Made by a program: the position numbers and the translations under genes. Shown piece after piece: positions 24,471-32,806 of a stretch of DNA of 64,000 bases. The DNA is from Dactylosporangium vinaceum. GTDB lineage: Bacteria > Actinomycetota > Actinomycetes > Mycobacteriales > Micromonosporaceae. The stretch is from positions 8,556,001 through 8,620,000 of the forward strand of contig NZ_CP061913.1 in the NCBI RefSeq assembly GCF_019904175.1, written 5' to 3'. The notes under the pieces were generated by a model. It was not told the origin of the DNA. It worked only from the letters and a program-made list of their open reading frames with translations, and did not search any database. Positions within the stretch are counted from its first letter, which is position 1, and each line of letters starts with the position of its first letter.

Positions 24471-25579
24471 CGGGCCAGCTGCCACGCGTCCTGCTCCGTG
24501 GGGGCGGCCGTGCCGAACTGCGCGACCACTTCCCGGGCCGCCTCCACCGACGTGGCGATCTTGCCGCCGAAGATGGACACCACGCGGTCGTCGAGGCGGC
24601 GGACCACCGTCGGGCGGGCGTCGGTGTCCTCGATGTGCGGCAGGACGGCCCGGACGGTGAACAGCGAGCCGATGTGCTCGGCCCGCTCGATGCCGGTGAG
24701 GAACGGCCGCGCGTGCTCGACGAACGAGGCGAACTTCGAGTGCGGCGTGTGGTGGATGCGCCCGTCGAGCAGCCCGGCGAGCTCGGCCGGGATGAGCGGA
24801 TAGCGCCCGACGGTCGTGGCGTGGATGGCGTGCGTCACGTTGCCGAGCAGGAAGGTGCCGGTGCCGTCGTAGGGGTCGACGCACATGAACGGCCCGTCGA
24901 GGACGACCAGGCTGCGGTTGTGGTACTCGCGCGGCAGCCGCACCACCGGCTTCTCGCAGACCTCGTACTGGTAGTCCAGGCCGCCGCCCCGGATCGCCGC
25001 CTGGAGGTGGTTGAGGCTCGCGTAGGTGGCCAGCACCACGCGCTCGTAGTCGTCGAGGTCGGCCAGCTGCCGCGGTGACCGTACGTGCACGGCCACCCCC
25101 GCCGCGCCGAGCTTGCGCCGCGCGGACTCGCGCAGCACGGCCAGGTCCACGGCCTGCTCCGGCACGCGCAGCGACAGGTCGACCGCGCCGGGTCGCAGGA
25201 ACGGCGGGCGCTCGTGGCGGTACTCCAGCCCCATCCGGTCGCAGAACTGCAGGTACTGCTCCGCCGAGACCAGGCTGTCCCGGCTCGCGATGGCCACGTA
25301 GTGCTCGTAGTCGGAGCGCACGGCGTCGGGGTACTCCGCGCAGAACGACGCCACGCCCTCGCGCACCTGCTCGACCGTGTCGGAGCTGCGCGGGTAGTGG
25401 TAGCCGTGGTGCAGCCGGCGCTGGTTGACGCCGCTCGCGCCGTGCAGCAGCTCGGGCGCGGCCTCGAACAGGTCCACCGCGTGGCCGGCCCGGGCCAGGT
25501 GCAGCGCGGCCGTCACGCCGAAGATGCCGCCGCCGACGACGGCCACCCTGTGTCCGCTCGCGGTCGCTCCCCGCTTCAT
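24467..25579 (-). CDS. FAD-dependent oxidoreductase (DAO family)
   Basis: A 370-residue flavoprotein. VAVVGGGIFGVTAALHLARA is the dinucleotide fold, LFEAAPELLHGASG the following strand with E, and GTGTFLLGNVTHAIHATT plus SIFGGKIATSVEAA the C-terminal FAD contacts of the D-amino-acid-oxidase/glycine-oxidase group. GGGGGATGG immediately precedes the ATG. The partner downstream is a Gfo/Idh/MocA protein with a 4-bp overlap, an infrequent pairing. The histidine-rich LHHGYHYPRSSDTV segment is shared with FAD proteins of carbohydrate gene clusters, as far as I recall. Substrate unknown. Confidence 0.85.
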   Translation of the reverse strand: MKRGATASGHRVAVVGGGIFGVTAALHLARAGHAVDLFEAAPELLHGASGVNQRRLHHGYHYPRSSDTVEQVREGVASFCAEYPDAVRSDYEHYVAIASRDSLVSAEQYLQFCDRMGLEYRHERPPFLRPGAVDLSLRVPEQAVDLAVLRESARRKLGAAGVAVHVRSPRQLADLDDYERVVLATYASLNHLQAAIRGGGLDYQYEVCEKPVVRLPREYHNRSLVVLDGPFMCVDPYDGTGTFLLGNVTHAIHATTVGRYPLIPAELAGLLDGRIHHTPHSKFASFVEHARPFLTGIERAEHIGSLFTVRAVLPHIEDTDARPTVVRRLDDRVVSIFGGKIATSVEAAREVVAQFGTAAPTEQDAWQLAR

Positions 25580-25887
25580 CCATCCCCCGTTGACGTCGTC
25601 GATGTGAGTCCGACTCGGCGTTCATCCAACCGGGCCGCCGCGGTTTCGTCGAGCGCCAGGAGACGTGAGTTCGACTATTTTTCGAACCCCGGCGGCGGTA
25701 CCGCGCATTCCTCACACGGACACCGGCGAAGGGAGCCGACGCGTGCGGGCCGAGCTCGAGCACGACAGCGTGCAGCATGGCGCATCCCGGCGGCCGGGGG
25801 ACGGGCCGGGCCGTGGGAAGTTGCGCGGGGTTTCGGGGTGGTTCGTGCGGGTGGGGCGGCGCGGCGGCGCGGTCCTCTGACGGCGGC
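25580..25887. promoter_or_regulatory. 308-bp intergenic region with repeated GTGAGT(C/T)CGAC boxes
   Basis: No convincing gene. Two direct 11-mers GTGAGTCCGAC (25604-25614) and GTGAGTTCGAC (25665-25675) lie 61 bp apart upstream of the FAD oxidoreductase start. The second runs into an inverted repeat GTTCGA-N7-TCGAAC (25669-25687). This is probably the control region of the leftward operon. Confidence 0.45.
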
Positions 25888-26484
25888 TCAGGGGCGGGGG
25901 ACGGCGCGCAGGGCGATGTCGACAGTGGCGTGCAGCGCGGCCCGGTCGGCGCCGCCCGCCGCGTGCACCGCGTTGCCCTCGCTGACCACCATCACGTAGC
26001 GGGCCAGGGCCGCCGCGTCGGTGCCGGCCGGCAGGTCGCCCTCGTCGAGCGCGCGCTCCAGCCGCTCGGCCAGCGCGCGCTCCCCGGTGAGGCGGCTCGC
26101 GGCCAGGAACTGGGCGACCCGGCCGCCGTCGCTGCCGCCCGCGAGGCCGCCCTGGATGGACAGGCAGCCGGCCGGCCGGTCGGTGCGGGTGAGGGCGTCG
26201 GCGTTGGCCCGCAGGAGGTGCTCGACGACCGCGAACGCGGTGGGCTCGGCGATCGCGGCCCGGACGTAGGCCATGTCGACCTCGGCGTAGCGGGCGACGG
26301 CCCGGCGGAACAGCGCGTCCTTGTTGCCGTACGCGGCGTACAGGCTCGGGCGGTTGATGCCCATCGCCTCCGTCAGGTCGCTGAGGGAGGCGCCCTCGTA
26401 CCCCTGCCGCCAGAACACCTCGACCGCCCGGTCCAGGGCCGCGTCGGCGTCGAACGCCCGCGGCCGCCCGCGCTCCCCGGCCAT
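25888..26484 (-). CDS. TetR-family transcriptional regulator
   Basis: A 198-residue TetR protein. GRPRAFDADAALDRAVEVFW, GYEGASLSDLTEAMGINRPS and LYAAYGNKDALFRRAV form the N-terminal DNA-binding domain, and TDRPAGCLSIQGGL matches the C-terminal domain of the YjdC/AcrR-like C-47 group. GGGGAG lies 8 bases upstream of the ATG. It is divergent from the SDR/oxidoreductase pair; a 14-bp perfect palindrome overlaps the pair's promoter region, so it likely represses them in response to a reactive carbonyl or quinone-like ligand (inference). Confidence 0.92.
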   Translation of the reverse strand: MAGERGRPRAFDADAALDRAVEVFWRQGYEGASLSDLTEAMGINRPSLYAAYGNKDALFRRAVARYAEVDMAYVRAAIAEPTAFAVVEHLLRANADALTRTDRPAGCLSIQGGLAGGSDGGRVAQFLAASRLTGERALAERLERALDEGDLPAGTDAAALARYVMVVSEGNAVHAAGGADRAALHATVDIALRAVPRP

Positions 26485-26530
26485 CCGGCATCTCCCCCTT
26501 ATTCCCGCGGCACCCGTGACGCTCTTCATC

Positions 26531-26580
26531 TTAACTGATCGGTACAGAAGTGCTACATTCAATTTCGTACCGATCGGTAC
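26531..26580 (+). promoter_or_regulatory. SDR operon promoter with TetR operator
   Basis: TTAACT (26531-26536), 17 bases, TACATT (26554-26559) gives a good -35/-10. The perfect palindrome GTACCGATCGGTAC (26567-26580) lies over the predicted start region, and a half-site TGATCGGTAC (26536-26545) lies in the spacer. This is a clear candidate site for the divergent TetR protein. Confidence 0.75.
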
Positions 26581-26602
26581 ACAACCAGAAGGAGCAGTCA
26601 CC

Positions 26603-27340
26603 ATGAGCAGGACAGCCCTCGTCACCGGCGCGACCTCCGGCATCGGGCTCGCCGCCGCGCAGCGCCTCGCCGCCGACGGCACCCACGTCTTCCTGACCGG
26701 CCGGCGCCAGGACGCGCTCGACGCGGCCGTCGCCGCGATCGGCCCGGACGCCACGGGCGTGCGCGCCGACGTCGCCGACCAGCAGGACCTGGAGCGGGTC
26801 GCCGCCGCGATCCGCGAGCGCGGGCAGGGCCTCGACGTCCTGTTCGCCAACGCCGGCGGCGGCGAGTTCGCCGCCCTGGGCGAGATCACGTGGCAGCACT
26901 ACGCCGACACGTTCAACACCAACGTCGGCGGCACCCTGTTCACCGTGCAGGCCGTGCTGCCGCTGCTCAACCCGGGCGCGTCGGTGATCCTGACCGGGTC
27001 GAACATCGACGTGAAGGGCGCGCCCTCGTTCAGCGTCTACGCCGCCACCAAGGCCGCGCTGCGCTCGTTCACCCGCAGCTGGGCGGCCGAGCTCGTCGGG
27101 CGCGGCATCCGGGTGAACGCCATCGCCCCGGGGCCGGTCGAGACGCCGGGGCTGCGCGGGCTCGCCGGCGACCCGGAGGCGGCCGGGGCGCTGCTGCAGG
27201 GGTTCGCGGCCGGGGTACCGATGCAGCGCCTGGGCCGTCCGGAGGAGATCGCGGACGCCGTCATGTTCCTGGCCTCGGCGTCGAGCTCGTTCATGACCGG
27301 CGCGGAGCTCTACGTCGACGGCGGCGCGAGCCAGATCTGA
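26603..27340 (+). CDS. Short-chain dehydrogenase/reductase
   Basis: A 245-residue classical SDR. Cofactor motif TGATSGIG (residues 8-15), NAGGG-type loop (FANAGGGE), the catalytic Ser in LTGSNIDVKG, the YAATK active-site Tyr/Lys and the NAIAPGPVETPG loop are all intact. GRRQ after the second strand suggests NADP preference. AAGGAG lies 8 bases upstream. It is first in a two-gene operon with a quinone-oxidoreductase-like enzyme under the TetR regulator. A role in detoxifying carbonyls or quinones is inference. Confidence 0.95.
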   Translation: MSRTALVTGATSGIGLAAAQRLAADGTHVFLTGRRQDALDAAVAAIGPDATGVRADVADQQDLERVAAAIRERGQGLDVLFANAGGGEFAALGEITWQHYADTFNTNVGGTLFTVQAVLPLLNPGASVILTGSNIDVKGAPSFSVYAATKAALRSFTRSWAAELVGRGIRVNAIAPGPVETPGLRGLAGDPEAAGALLQGFAAGVPMQRLGRPEEIADAVMFLASASSSFMTGAELYVDGGASQI

Positions 27341-27354
27341 AGGAGGGCGGCAGC

Positions 27355-28248
27355 ATGCGAGCGATACTGACCACACGGTACGGGGCCCCGGACGTCCTCG
27401 AGGTCGGCGAGCTTGCGACCCCGCGGCCCGGGCCCGGGCAGATCCGCATCGACGTCGAGCTGGCCGGGGTCGGGCCGACCGATCTCGCCATCCGGGCCGG
27501 CCGCCTCACCGCGGCGTTCCCGTTGGCGCCCGGCGGCGTGCTCGGGTTCGAGGCGGCCGGCACGGTCGGGGCCGTCGGCCCCGGGGTGACCGACGCGGCC
27601 GTCGGCGACGCGGTGGCGGCGTTCCTGCCCGGCCTGGGCGGATACGCCGAGTCGGTCCTCGCCGACCTCTGGGTCCCGAAGCCGGCCGGGGTGGCCTGGG
27701 CCGACGCCGCCGCGCTGCCCGCCTCGGGCGAGGCCGCGGCCCGCGTGCTGGACCACCTGGGCGTCGAGCCGGGCGAGACGCTGCTGGTGCTCGGCGGCGC
27801 GGGCGCTGTCGGCACCATCGCCACGCAGCTGGCCGTGGCCGCCGGCGTGCGCGTCATCGCCACCGTGCGCGGCGAGGACTTCGCCGCCGTCGAGCGGCTC
27901 GGGGCGGTCCCCGTCGACTACACCGCGCCGCTGGCGGCGATCACCGGGCGGGTCGACGCCGTGCTCGACGCGACAGGCCGCAGCGACCTCGAGGCGGCCG
28001 TGCGGCTCGCGGGCGGCCCGCAGCGGGTGGTGACGCTCTCCGACCACCGCGGCCCCGGGCTCGGCGTCGTCCTGTCCGGCCCCGATCCGGTCCACGCCCG
28101 GGCCCGGCTGCAGCGCGCCATGACCGCCCTGGCCGGCGGCACGCTCGCGCTGCGCCCGCACGTCGAGCGCCCGCTCGGCGCGGCGGCGCGGGTGCACGCC
28201 GAGCTGGAGCAAGGCGAGCTGCGGGCCAAGGTGCTGCTCAGACCGTGA
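27355..28248 (+). CDS. Zinc-independent NADP quinone oxidoreductase (MDR family)
   Basis: A 297-residue medium-chain dehydrogenase/reductase of the quinone-oxidoreductase type. The N-terminal GroES-like domain has GFEAAGTVGAVGPGV. The nucleotide motif is LGGAGAVGTIATQLAV, and LPASGEAAARVLDHLG matches the family. Catalytic zinc cysteines are absent, as expected for this branch. AGGAGG lies 8 bases upstream. Its end overlaps the convergent PLP enzyme by 11 bp. Confidence 0.92.
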   Translation: MRAILTTRYGAPDVLEVGELATPRPGPGQIRIDVELAGVGPTDLAIRAGRLTAAFPLAPGGVLGFEAAGTVGAVGPGVTDAAVGDAVAAFLPGLGGYAESVLADLWVPKPAGVAWADAAALPASGEAAARVLDHLGVEPGETLLVLGGAGAVGTIATQLAVAAGVRVIATVRGEDFAAVERLGAVPVDYTAPLAAITGRVDAVLDATGRSDLEAAVRLAGGPQRVVTLSDHRGPGLGVVLSGPDPVHARARLQRAMTALAGGTLALRPHVERPLGAAARVHAELEQGELRAKVLLRP

Positions 28249-29440
28249 AGGCCCGCAGCCCGTCGACGACCCGCTCGATGTCGGACTCGCAGGTGTACGG
28301 CGCCAGCCCCAGCCGCAGGCCGTGCTCGTCATCGGGCACGGCCAGCCGCCGGAACGGCTCGTACGCGTAGAACGACCCGGCCGGCGCCAGCACGTCGCGG
28401 GCGTTGAGGAACTCGAACGCGTCCCAGGTCCGCCGCCCCGGCAGCGTGAGCAGCAGGGTCGGCGTCCGGGCCGCGGCCCGCGAGTGCACAACCACGTCAA
28501 GCGCGGCGAGGCCGTCCTCCAGAAGCCCCAGAAGCCTCGTCTCGTGTACCTCGACCGCCTCCCACGACGCCCGCAGCCGCCCCCGCCGATCGGCCGCGGC
28601 GCCGGGCGCGATGGCGGCGATGAAGTCCACGGCGGCCGTCGCCCCGGCCATCACCTCGTAGGGCAGCGTCCCCAGCTCGAAGCGCTCCGGGACCTCGTCG
28701 GTGGCGGGGAGCAACTTGTCGGGGTGCAGCGTGGCGAGCAGTTCGGGCGCGGCGGCCAGCACGCCGCAGTGCGGGCCCAGCAGCTTGTACGGCGAGCACA
28801 CGAACAGGTCCGCCCCGAGCGCGGGCACGTCGATGAACGCGTGCGCGGCCAGGTGCACGCCGTCGACGTACACCAGCGCCCCGGCCGCGTGGGCGGCGTC
28901 GGCGATGGCCCGGACCGGCGGCCGGGTCCCGATGAGGTTCGACGCCCCGGTGACCGCCACGAGCCGGGTCCGCTCCGTGATGGCGGCCGCGACCGAGTCG
29001 AGGTCGACCTCCGACGTGGCCGGGTCGAAGTCGATCCACTGGACCACGGCCCCGGCCCGCGCCGCCGCCTGCACCCACGGCCGCACGTTGCAGTCGTGGT
29101 CCAGGCGCGTGACGACCACCTCGTCGCCGGCCCGCCAGGACCGGGCCAGCACCCGGGCGACGTCGTACGTCAGCTGCGTCGCACTGCGCCCGTAGACGAT
29201 CCCGCCCGCCGGCACCCCGAGCAGGTCCGCGTACGCCGAACGGAACGCGGTCACCGCGTCGTCGGCGTTGCGCTGCGACAGCCCGGTCCGCCCGCGGTTG
29301 GACAGCGGCCCGGTAAGTGTCGCCGCCACCGCCTCCCCGACGGCCCGGGGCGTCTGCGTGCCCCCGGGCCCGTCGAAGTATGCGATCCCGGTGTCGAGGG
29401 CAGGAAAGTGACCGCGCAGCGCGGCGACGTCGTACGGCAT
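28238..29440 (-). CDS. Class V aminotransferase, cysteine-desulfurase-like (VC1184 type)
   Basis: A 400-residue PLP enzyme. It starts YFDGPGGTQTP (substrate carboxylate region), and later has HDCNVRPW, VAVTGASNLIGT, VYVDGVHLAAH (the D-x-x-H that contacts PLP), FVCSPYKLLGPHCG (Schiff-base Lys) and the Arg of GLRLGLAPYT. The loop that holds the reactive cysteine in SufS (G-H-H-C-A) reads AGSFYAYE here, so the catalytic Cys is absent and sulfur transfer is unlikely. A lyase, epimerase or aminotransferase activity is more plausible. Met 29440 was chosen over GTG 29446; neither has a clear ribosome site. Confidence 0.85.
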   Translation of the reverse strand: MPYDVAALRGHFPALDTGIAYFDGPGGTQTPRAVGEAVAATLTGPLSNRGRTGLSQRNADDAVTAFRSAYADLLGVPAGGIVYGRSATQLTYDVARVLARSWRAGDEVVVTRLDHDCNVRPWVQAAARAGAVVQWIDFDPATSEVDLDSVAAAITERTRLVAVTGASNLIGTRPPVRAIADAAHAAGALVYVDGVHLAAHAFIDVPALGADLFVCSPYKLLGPHCGVLAAAPELLATLHPDKLLPATDEVPERFELGTLPYEVMAGATAAVDFIAAIAPGAAADRRGRLRASWEAVEVHETRLLGLLEDGLAALDVVVHSRAAARTPTLLLTLPGRRTWDAFEFLNARDVLAPAGSFYAYEPFRRLAVPDDEHGLRLGLAPYTCESDIERVVDGLRAFTV

Positions 29441-29513
29441 GCCCACAACGAACCAGCCCGCGGCGCCGAAGTCCAGGGCCGGGCCCCGATTGCCCCGGCG
29501 CCGGCGGACATCG

Positions 29514-30887
29514 CTACCCGACGTACTCCTGGGCGGCCGCCTGCGGGTCGAGCGCCGGGCCGGACGGCAGCAGCGCGATGAACGGCAGCGGCAGGCGGGC
29601 GGCCCCGGCCGCGTTCAGCTGCAGGCGGGCCACCGCGTCCGCCGACACGATCGGGAAGCGCTGGCCGGACTCGGTCACCAGGTTGTAGCCGCCGTCCTGG
29701 CCGGCCGTCGTGGTCGCCTGGGCCAGCACGCCGGTGCCCGGGACGATCGCCACCGAGGTGGCCAGGAAGCTGTCGGTGCCGAGCTTCGTGGCGATCGGCG
29801 GGGCCGACGCGACGGACGGCATCGCCGGGGGCAGGCTCACGGTCGCGGCCCAGGCGGCGTCGCCCGGGGGCGTGCCCGGCGTGGTGCTGACGCACAGCGG
29901 CTGGCCGCGGACCGGGTCGACCGCCTGCGGCAGCTCCTTGGGCCAGCCCGGGCGGCCGGGCACCGCGCCCTTGGACGCGACCGCGTCGATCGCGCCCGCG
30001 CCGGCCTTCACCAGCCGGCTGTCCGCCGCGAGCAGCAGCGTCGCGGTCAGCGGCGTGATCGGGCTCAGCCCGTCGGTCTGGACGAGCGAGAAGTTGGGCC
30101 GCTGCCCGGCCACCTCGGTCTGCACCACGTCGCCGACGTTGGCCTTGACCGGCAGCGTGACCTTCGGCGCGGCGCCGTGCTGGACGGCGGGCACGGCGAT
30201 CTCCGGCCCCTCCGGCAGGGTGTCGAGGACGCGGGCGGGCACCACCATCGGGCGGGCGTCCTGCAGCCCGAGCACGGCGCGGGTGTTGCCGGTCAGCCGG
30301 TAGCGCCGGCCCTGCATGACGAGCCAGGTCGTCCCGGCGTCCTCGGCCAGCACCGCGGACGTGCCGCCGAGCTCGCCGTCGGCCGGCGCGGGCGGCCCGG
30401 CCAGCACCAGGATCTCGGGGCGGACCACCTGCGAGCCCGAGGGCAGCACGCACACGGTCCACGGCCCGGTGCTCAGCTTCTGCGGCAGGCCGTCGGGCGC
30501 GCCGGGGATGCCGACCGGCAGGCCGCGGCGCTTGCCCTCCAGCGCGGAGGAGCGCACCTCGATGGGCTTGTTGCCGCCGACGAGCATCGCCGAGCTGAGG
30601 TTGAGCGCGGGGTGCAGGACGCCGTCGACCAGGACATACCGGTCGCCGCTGCCCTTCACGAGCACCGCACCGGACTCCGGCAGGCTCGGCCCGCTGCCGC
30701 CGCCGAGCAGCCCGGCGACGCCGAACCCGGCCATCACCAGCACCGCGATGACCGCGCTGCCCACGAGCGTCCGGTTGAGCCGGCGCTGCGGGTCCTGCCC
30801 GGCCTCGTCCTCGCCGCGGACCAGGCTCGTCACCCGCCGCCGGCTCTCGTAGTCGTAGGCTGCGACGTGGTCTCGGGTGGTCGCCAT
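29514..30887 (-). CDS. eccB: Type VII secretion protein EccB
   Basis: A 457-residue ESX core component. The N-terminal cytosolic stretch TTRDHVAAYDYESRRRVTSLV precedes one membrane helix (VGSAVIAVLVMAGFGVAGLL, about 44-63) and a large exported repeat domain. The family's conserved exported-domain segments SGAVLVKGSGDRYVLVDGVL and SLVQTDGLSPITPLTATLLLA are present. EccB stabilises the EccC-EccD-EccE membrane complex and contributes its extracytoplasmic vestibule. It is divergent from eccE, with a shared promoter region. Confidence 0.95.
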   Translation of the reverse strand: MATTRDHVAAYDYESRRRVTSLVRGEDEAGQDPQRRLNRTLVGSAVIAVLVMAGFGVAGLLGGGSGPSLPESGAVLVKGSGDRYVLVDGVLHPALNLSSAMLVGGNKPIEVRSSALEGKRRGLPVGIPGAPDGLPQKLSTGPWTVCVLPSGSQVVRPEILVLAGPPAPADGELGGTSAVLAEDAGTTWLVMQGRRYRLTGNTRAVLGLQDARPMVVPARVLDTLPEGPEIAVPAVQHGAAPKVTLPVKANVGDVVQTEVAGQRPNFSLVQTDGLSPITPLTATLLLAADSRLVKAGAGAIDAVASKGAVPGRPGWPKELPQAVDPVRGQPLCVSTTPGTPPGDAAWAATVSLPPAMPSVASAPPIATKLGTDSFLATSVAIVPGTGVLAQATTTAGQDGGYNLVTESGQRFPIVSADAVARLQLNAAGAARLPLPFIALLPSGPALDPQAAAQEYVG

Positions 30888-30922
30888 CGCGTCGGTTGCT
30901 TCCTCACCTGCGAAGTCGGGTT

Positions 30923-30951
30923 TTGCGAGTTCATCGTACGTGCACTTAAAT
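30923..30951 (+). promoter_or_regulatory. Predicted eccE promoter
   Basis: TTGCGA (30923-30928), 17 bases, TTAAAT (30946-30951), in the divergent eccB/eccE interval, 33 bp upstream of the eccE GTG. The AT-rich -10 stands out from the surrounding GC-rich DNA. Confidence 0.55.
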
Positions 30952-30984
30952 CGATCCGATGACCGGAACGGGGGCGGGGGCGCA

Positions 30985-32142
30985 GTGACGGCACCACTAC
31001 AGCAGCGGGCCCGGCCCCGCACCGGCGGCCGGCGGACCCGGATCGGCCGCGGCCGGCTCCTGGCCGTCGAGGCGGCGGTGGGCGCCGCGATCGCGGGCGG
31101 CGCGCTGCTCGGCGTGGCCGGCTACGTGCTGCTCGGGGCGGCCGCCGCGGTCCTCGCGGTCGCGCTGGCCCGCCGCGACGGCCGCTGGGTCACCGACCTG
31201 CTGGCCGCCCGGTTCCGGGTCTCCGCATTGCCTTCCCAGGCACCCGCGCCGCCCGCGCCCCGCACCGCCGGCGACCTCGGCGCCGTGGCCGTGATCGCCC
31301 CGCGCCTGGAGGTCGTGGAGTGCACGGACCGCAACGCCGACCCGATCGGTGTGGCCTGGGACGGCCAGGGCTTCGCCGCCGCCGTGGAGCTCGGCACCCA
31401 GACCCCGCTGCGGCTCGACCTGGGCCGGCTGGCCGCCTACGCGGCCGGGGACGACGTGCCACTGGCCGGCATCCAGCTCCTCGTCGAACAGCTCGGCGGC
31501 GCCCGCGCCAACGGCAACGGGCCGGGCCCTTCGCGCGATCCGTGGCCGGGCGCTGACGTACCGTTGATGCGAAGGGCTTTTCTGGCGCTTCGCTACGAGC
31601 CGATCTGGGCCCCCGACGCCGCGCGCAGCCGTGGCGAGGGCGGGTCCGACGGCGCCCGCCGGGCCGTGGCGGCGGCCCTGGCCCGCCTGCGCGTGCGGCT
31701 GCTGGCCCACGGCCTGGCCGCGACCCCCCTCGACGCCGCCGCCCTCATCCACACGCTGCGCACGGTCGGCGACCCGGCCCCGAAGGCGATCCTGCACCGC
31801 GACGGCTGGACCGCCGGCGCGTCCGAGCACCGCTGCCTCGGCGCCACGATCGCCTCGGCCGCCGACTGGCAGCAGCTCCTGCGGACCGCCGCCCACTCCC
31901 CCGCCGAGCGCGCCGTGCTGTCCCTGGCCGTGGAGCTGGACGGCACCTCGACCCGGACCAGGTCCGCGGTCCGCCTGATCAGCACCGACCAGGCCCGCGT
32001 CCGCGACGCCCGGCAGCAGGTCCTCGACACCGGCCTGGCGGTACCGCTCCCGGGCGCCCAGGCCGCCGGCGTCCTCGCCACCCTCCCCCTCGGCGGCGGC
32101 CCCCGCCCGCTCACCGGCGCGATCGGATGGACACCGCGATGA
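30985..32142 (+). CDS. eccE: Type VII secretion protein EccE
   Basis: A 385-residue ESX membrane component. A basic N-terminus is followed by two adjacent helices (about 25-65: EAAVGAAIAGGALLGVAGYV and LLGAAAAVLAVALARR) and a cytosolic domain with the family block EVVECTDRNADPIGVAWDG. EccE packs at the edge of the ESX membrane hexamer. The GTG start is chosen because the frame upstream runs through the promoter. Its stop overlaps the next gene's ATG by 4 bp (32139-32142). Confidence 0.88.
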   Translation: MTAPLQQRARPRTGGRRTRIGRGRLLAVEAAVGAAIAGGALLGVAGYVLLGAAAAVLAVALARRDGRWVTDLLAARFRVSALPSQAPAPPAPRTAGDLGAVAVIAPRLEVVECTDRNADPIGVAWDGQGFAAAVELGTQTPLRLDLGRLAAYAAGDDVPLAGIQLLVEQLGGARANGNGPGPSRDPWPGADVPLMRRAFLALRYEPIWAPDAARSRGEGGSDGARRAVAAALARLRVRLLAHGLAATPLDAAALIHTLRTVGDPAPKAILHRDGWTAGASEHRCLGATIASAADWQQLLRTAAHSPAERAVLSLAVELDGTSTRTRSAVRLISTDQARVRDARQQVLDTGLAVPLPGAQAAGVLATLPLGGGPRPLTGAIGWTPR

Positions 32143-32786
32143 GCAGCCCCGACATCGACCTGGCCGCGCTCCCGGCCGTCCGCTGGCCCGCCCCGGCCGA
32201 CGTCAACCTCACGCTCGACATCCCACCCGGCGGCGTGGTCCTGGGCACCGACAGATCCGGCCGCCCCGTTGCCGTGGCCGCCCTCCAGCCCCGCCCGGTG
32301 CGGATCGGCCTGCTCGGCCATCCGGCGTGGGCGACGGCGCTCGCGTACCGGCTGCTGGGCGTGGGCTGCCAGGTCGCGGTGCTGACGGCGGGCTCGCAGT
32401 ACTGGGAGGCGCTGCGCTCGAAGGTCACCGGCCCGGCCCTGACCTGGCTGGACGCGCCCGGCAGCTGGCCCGCCGTCCCCGGCACGCCACCGACGACCTC
32501 CCCGGGCCCCCAGGTCCTCATCGTCGACTACCCGAGCGCACCGCCGCTCTGGGTGGGCGACCTCCCGTGGTGCACCGTCATGCACGTGACGAGCGACGCC
32601 CCCGAGGGCAACGACTTCTGGGCGAACGTCGACACCATGCTGATCACCGCCCAGGGCTACGCCGGCGTCATCACCCGCCGCTGGCCCCACCCCGACGCCG
32701 CCCAGGCCGACGACCTGCGCCCGGGCGAGATCGCCCTGGCCGACCGCCACGGCATCGTCCCCATCGTCTTCCCACCCACCCCGTGA
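32139..32786 (+). CDS. ESX-locus protein of unknown function
   Basis: A 215-residue protein coupled to eccE by an ATGA overlap. It has no signal peptide or membrane helix. After a Pro-rich start comes an alpha/beta-looking core: VRIGLLGHPAWATALAYRLL, QVAVLTAGSQYWEAL, QVLIVDYPS, TVMHVTSD, DTMLITAQGYAGVI. It lacks a Walker A motif. The spacing suggests a Rossmann-like or P-loop-derived fold without nucleotide motif. Linkage to eccE implies an accessory cytosolic role in type VII secretion; I do not recognise a family. Confidence 0.8.
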   Translation: MSSPDIDLAALPAVRWPAPADVNLTLDIPPGGVVLGTDRSGRPVAVAALQPRPVRIGLLGHPAWATALAYRLLGVGCQVAVLTAGSQYWEALRSKVTGPALTWLDAPGSWPAVPGTPPTTSPGPQVLIVDYPSAPPLWVGDLPWCTVMHVTSDAPEGNDFWANVDTMLITAQGYAGVITRRWPHPDAAQADDLRPGEIALADRHGIVPIVFPPTP

Positions 32787-32806
32787 CCGGGCGTGAGCGG
32801 GCGCGC

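Noticed and set aside
25665..25880. 71-codon + strand frame between the FAD oxidoreductase and TetR genes
   Set aside because: No ribosome site, Arg/Gly-rich random-looking product, and it overlaps the inverted repeat of a probable control region.
28238..29440. Annotation as SufS/IscS cysteine desulfurase
   Set aside because: The catalytic cysteine loop is missing.
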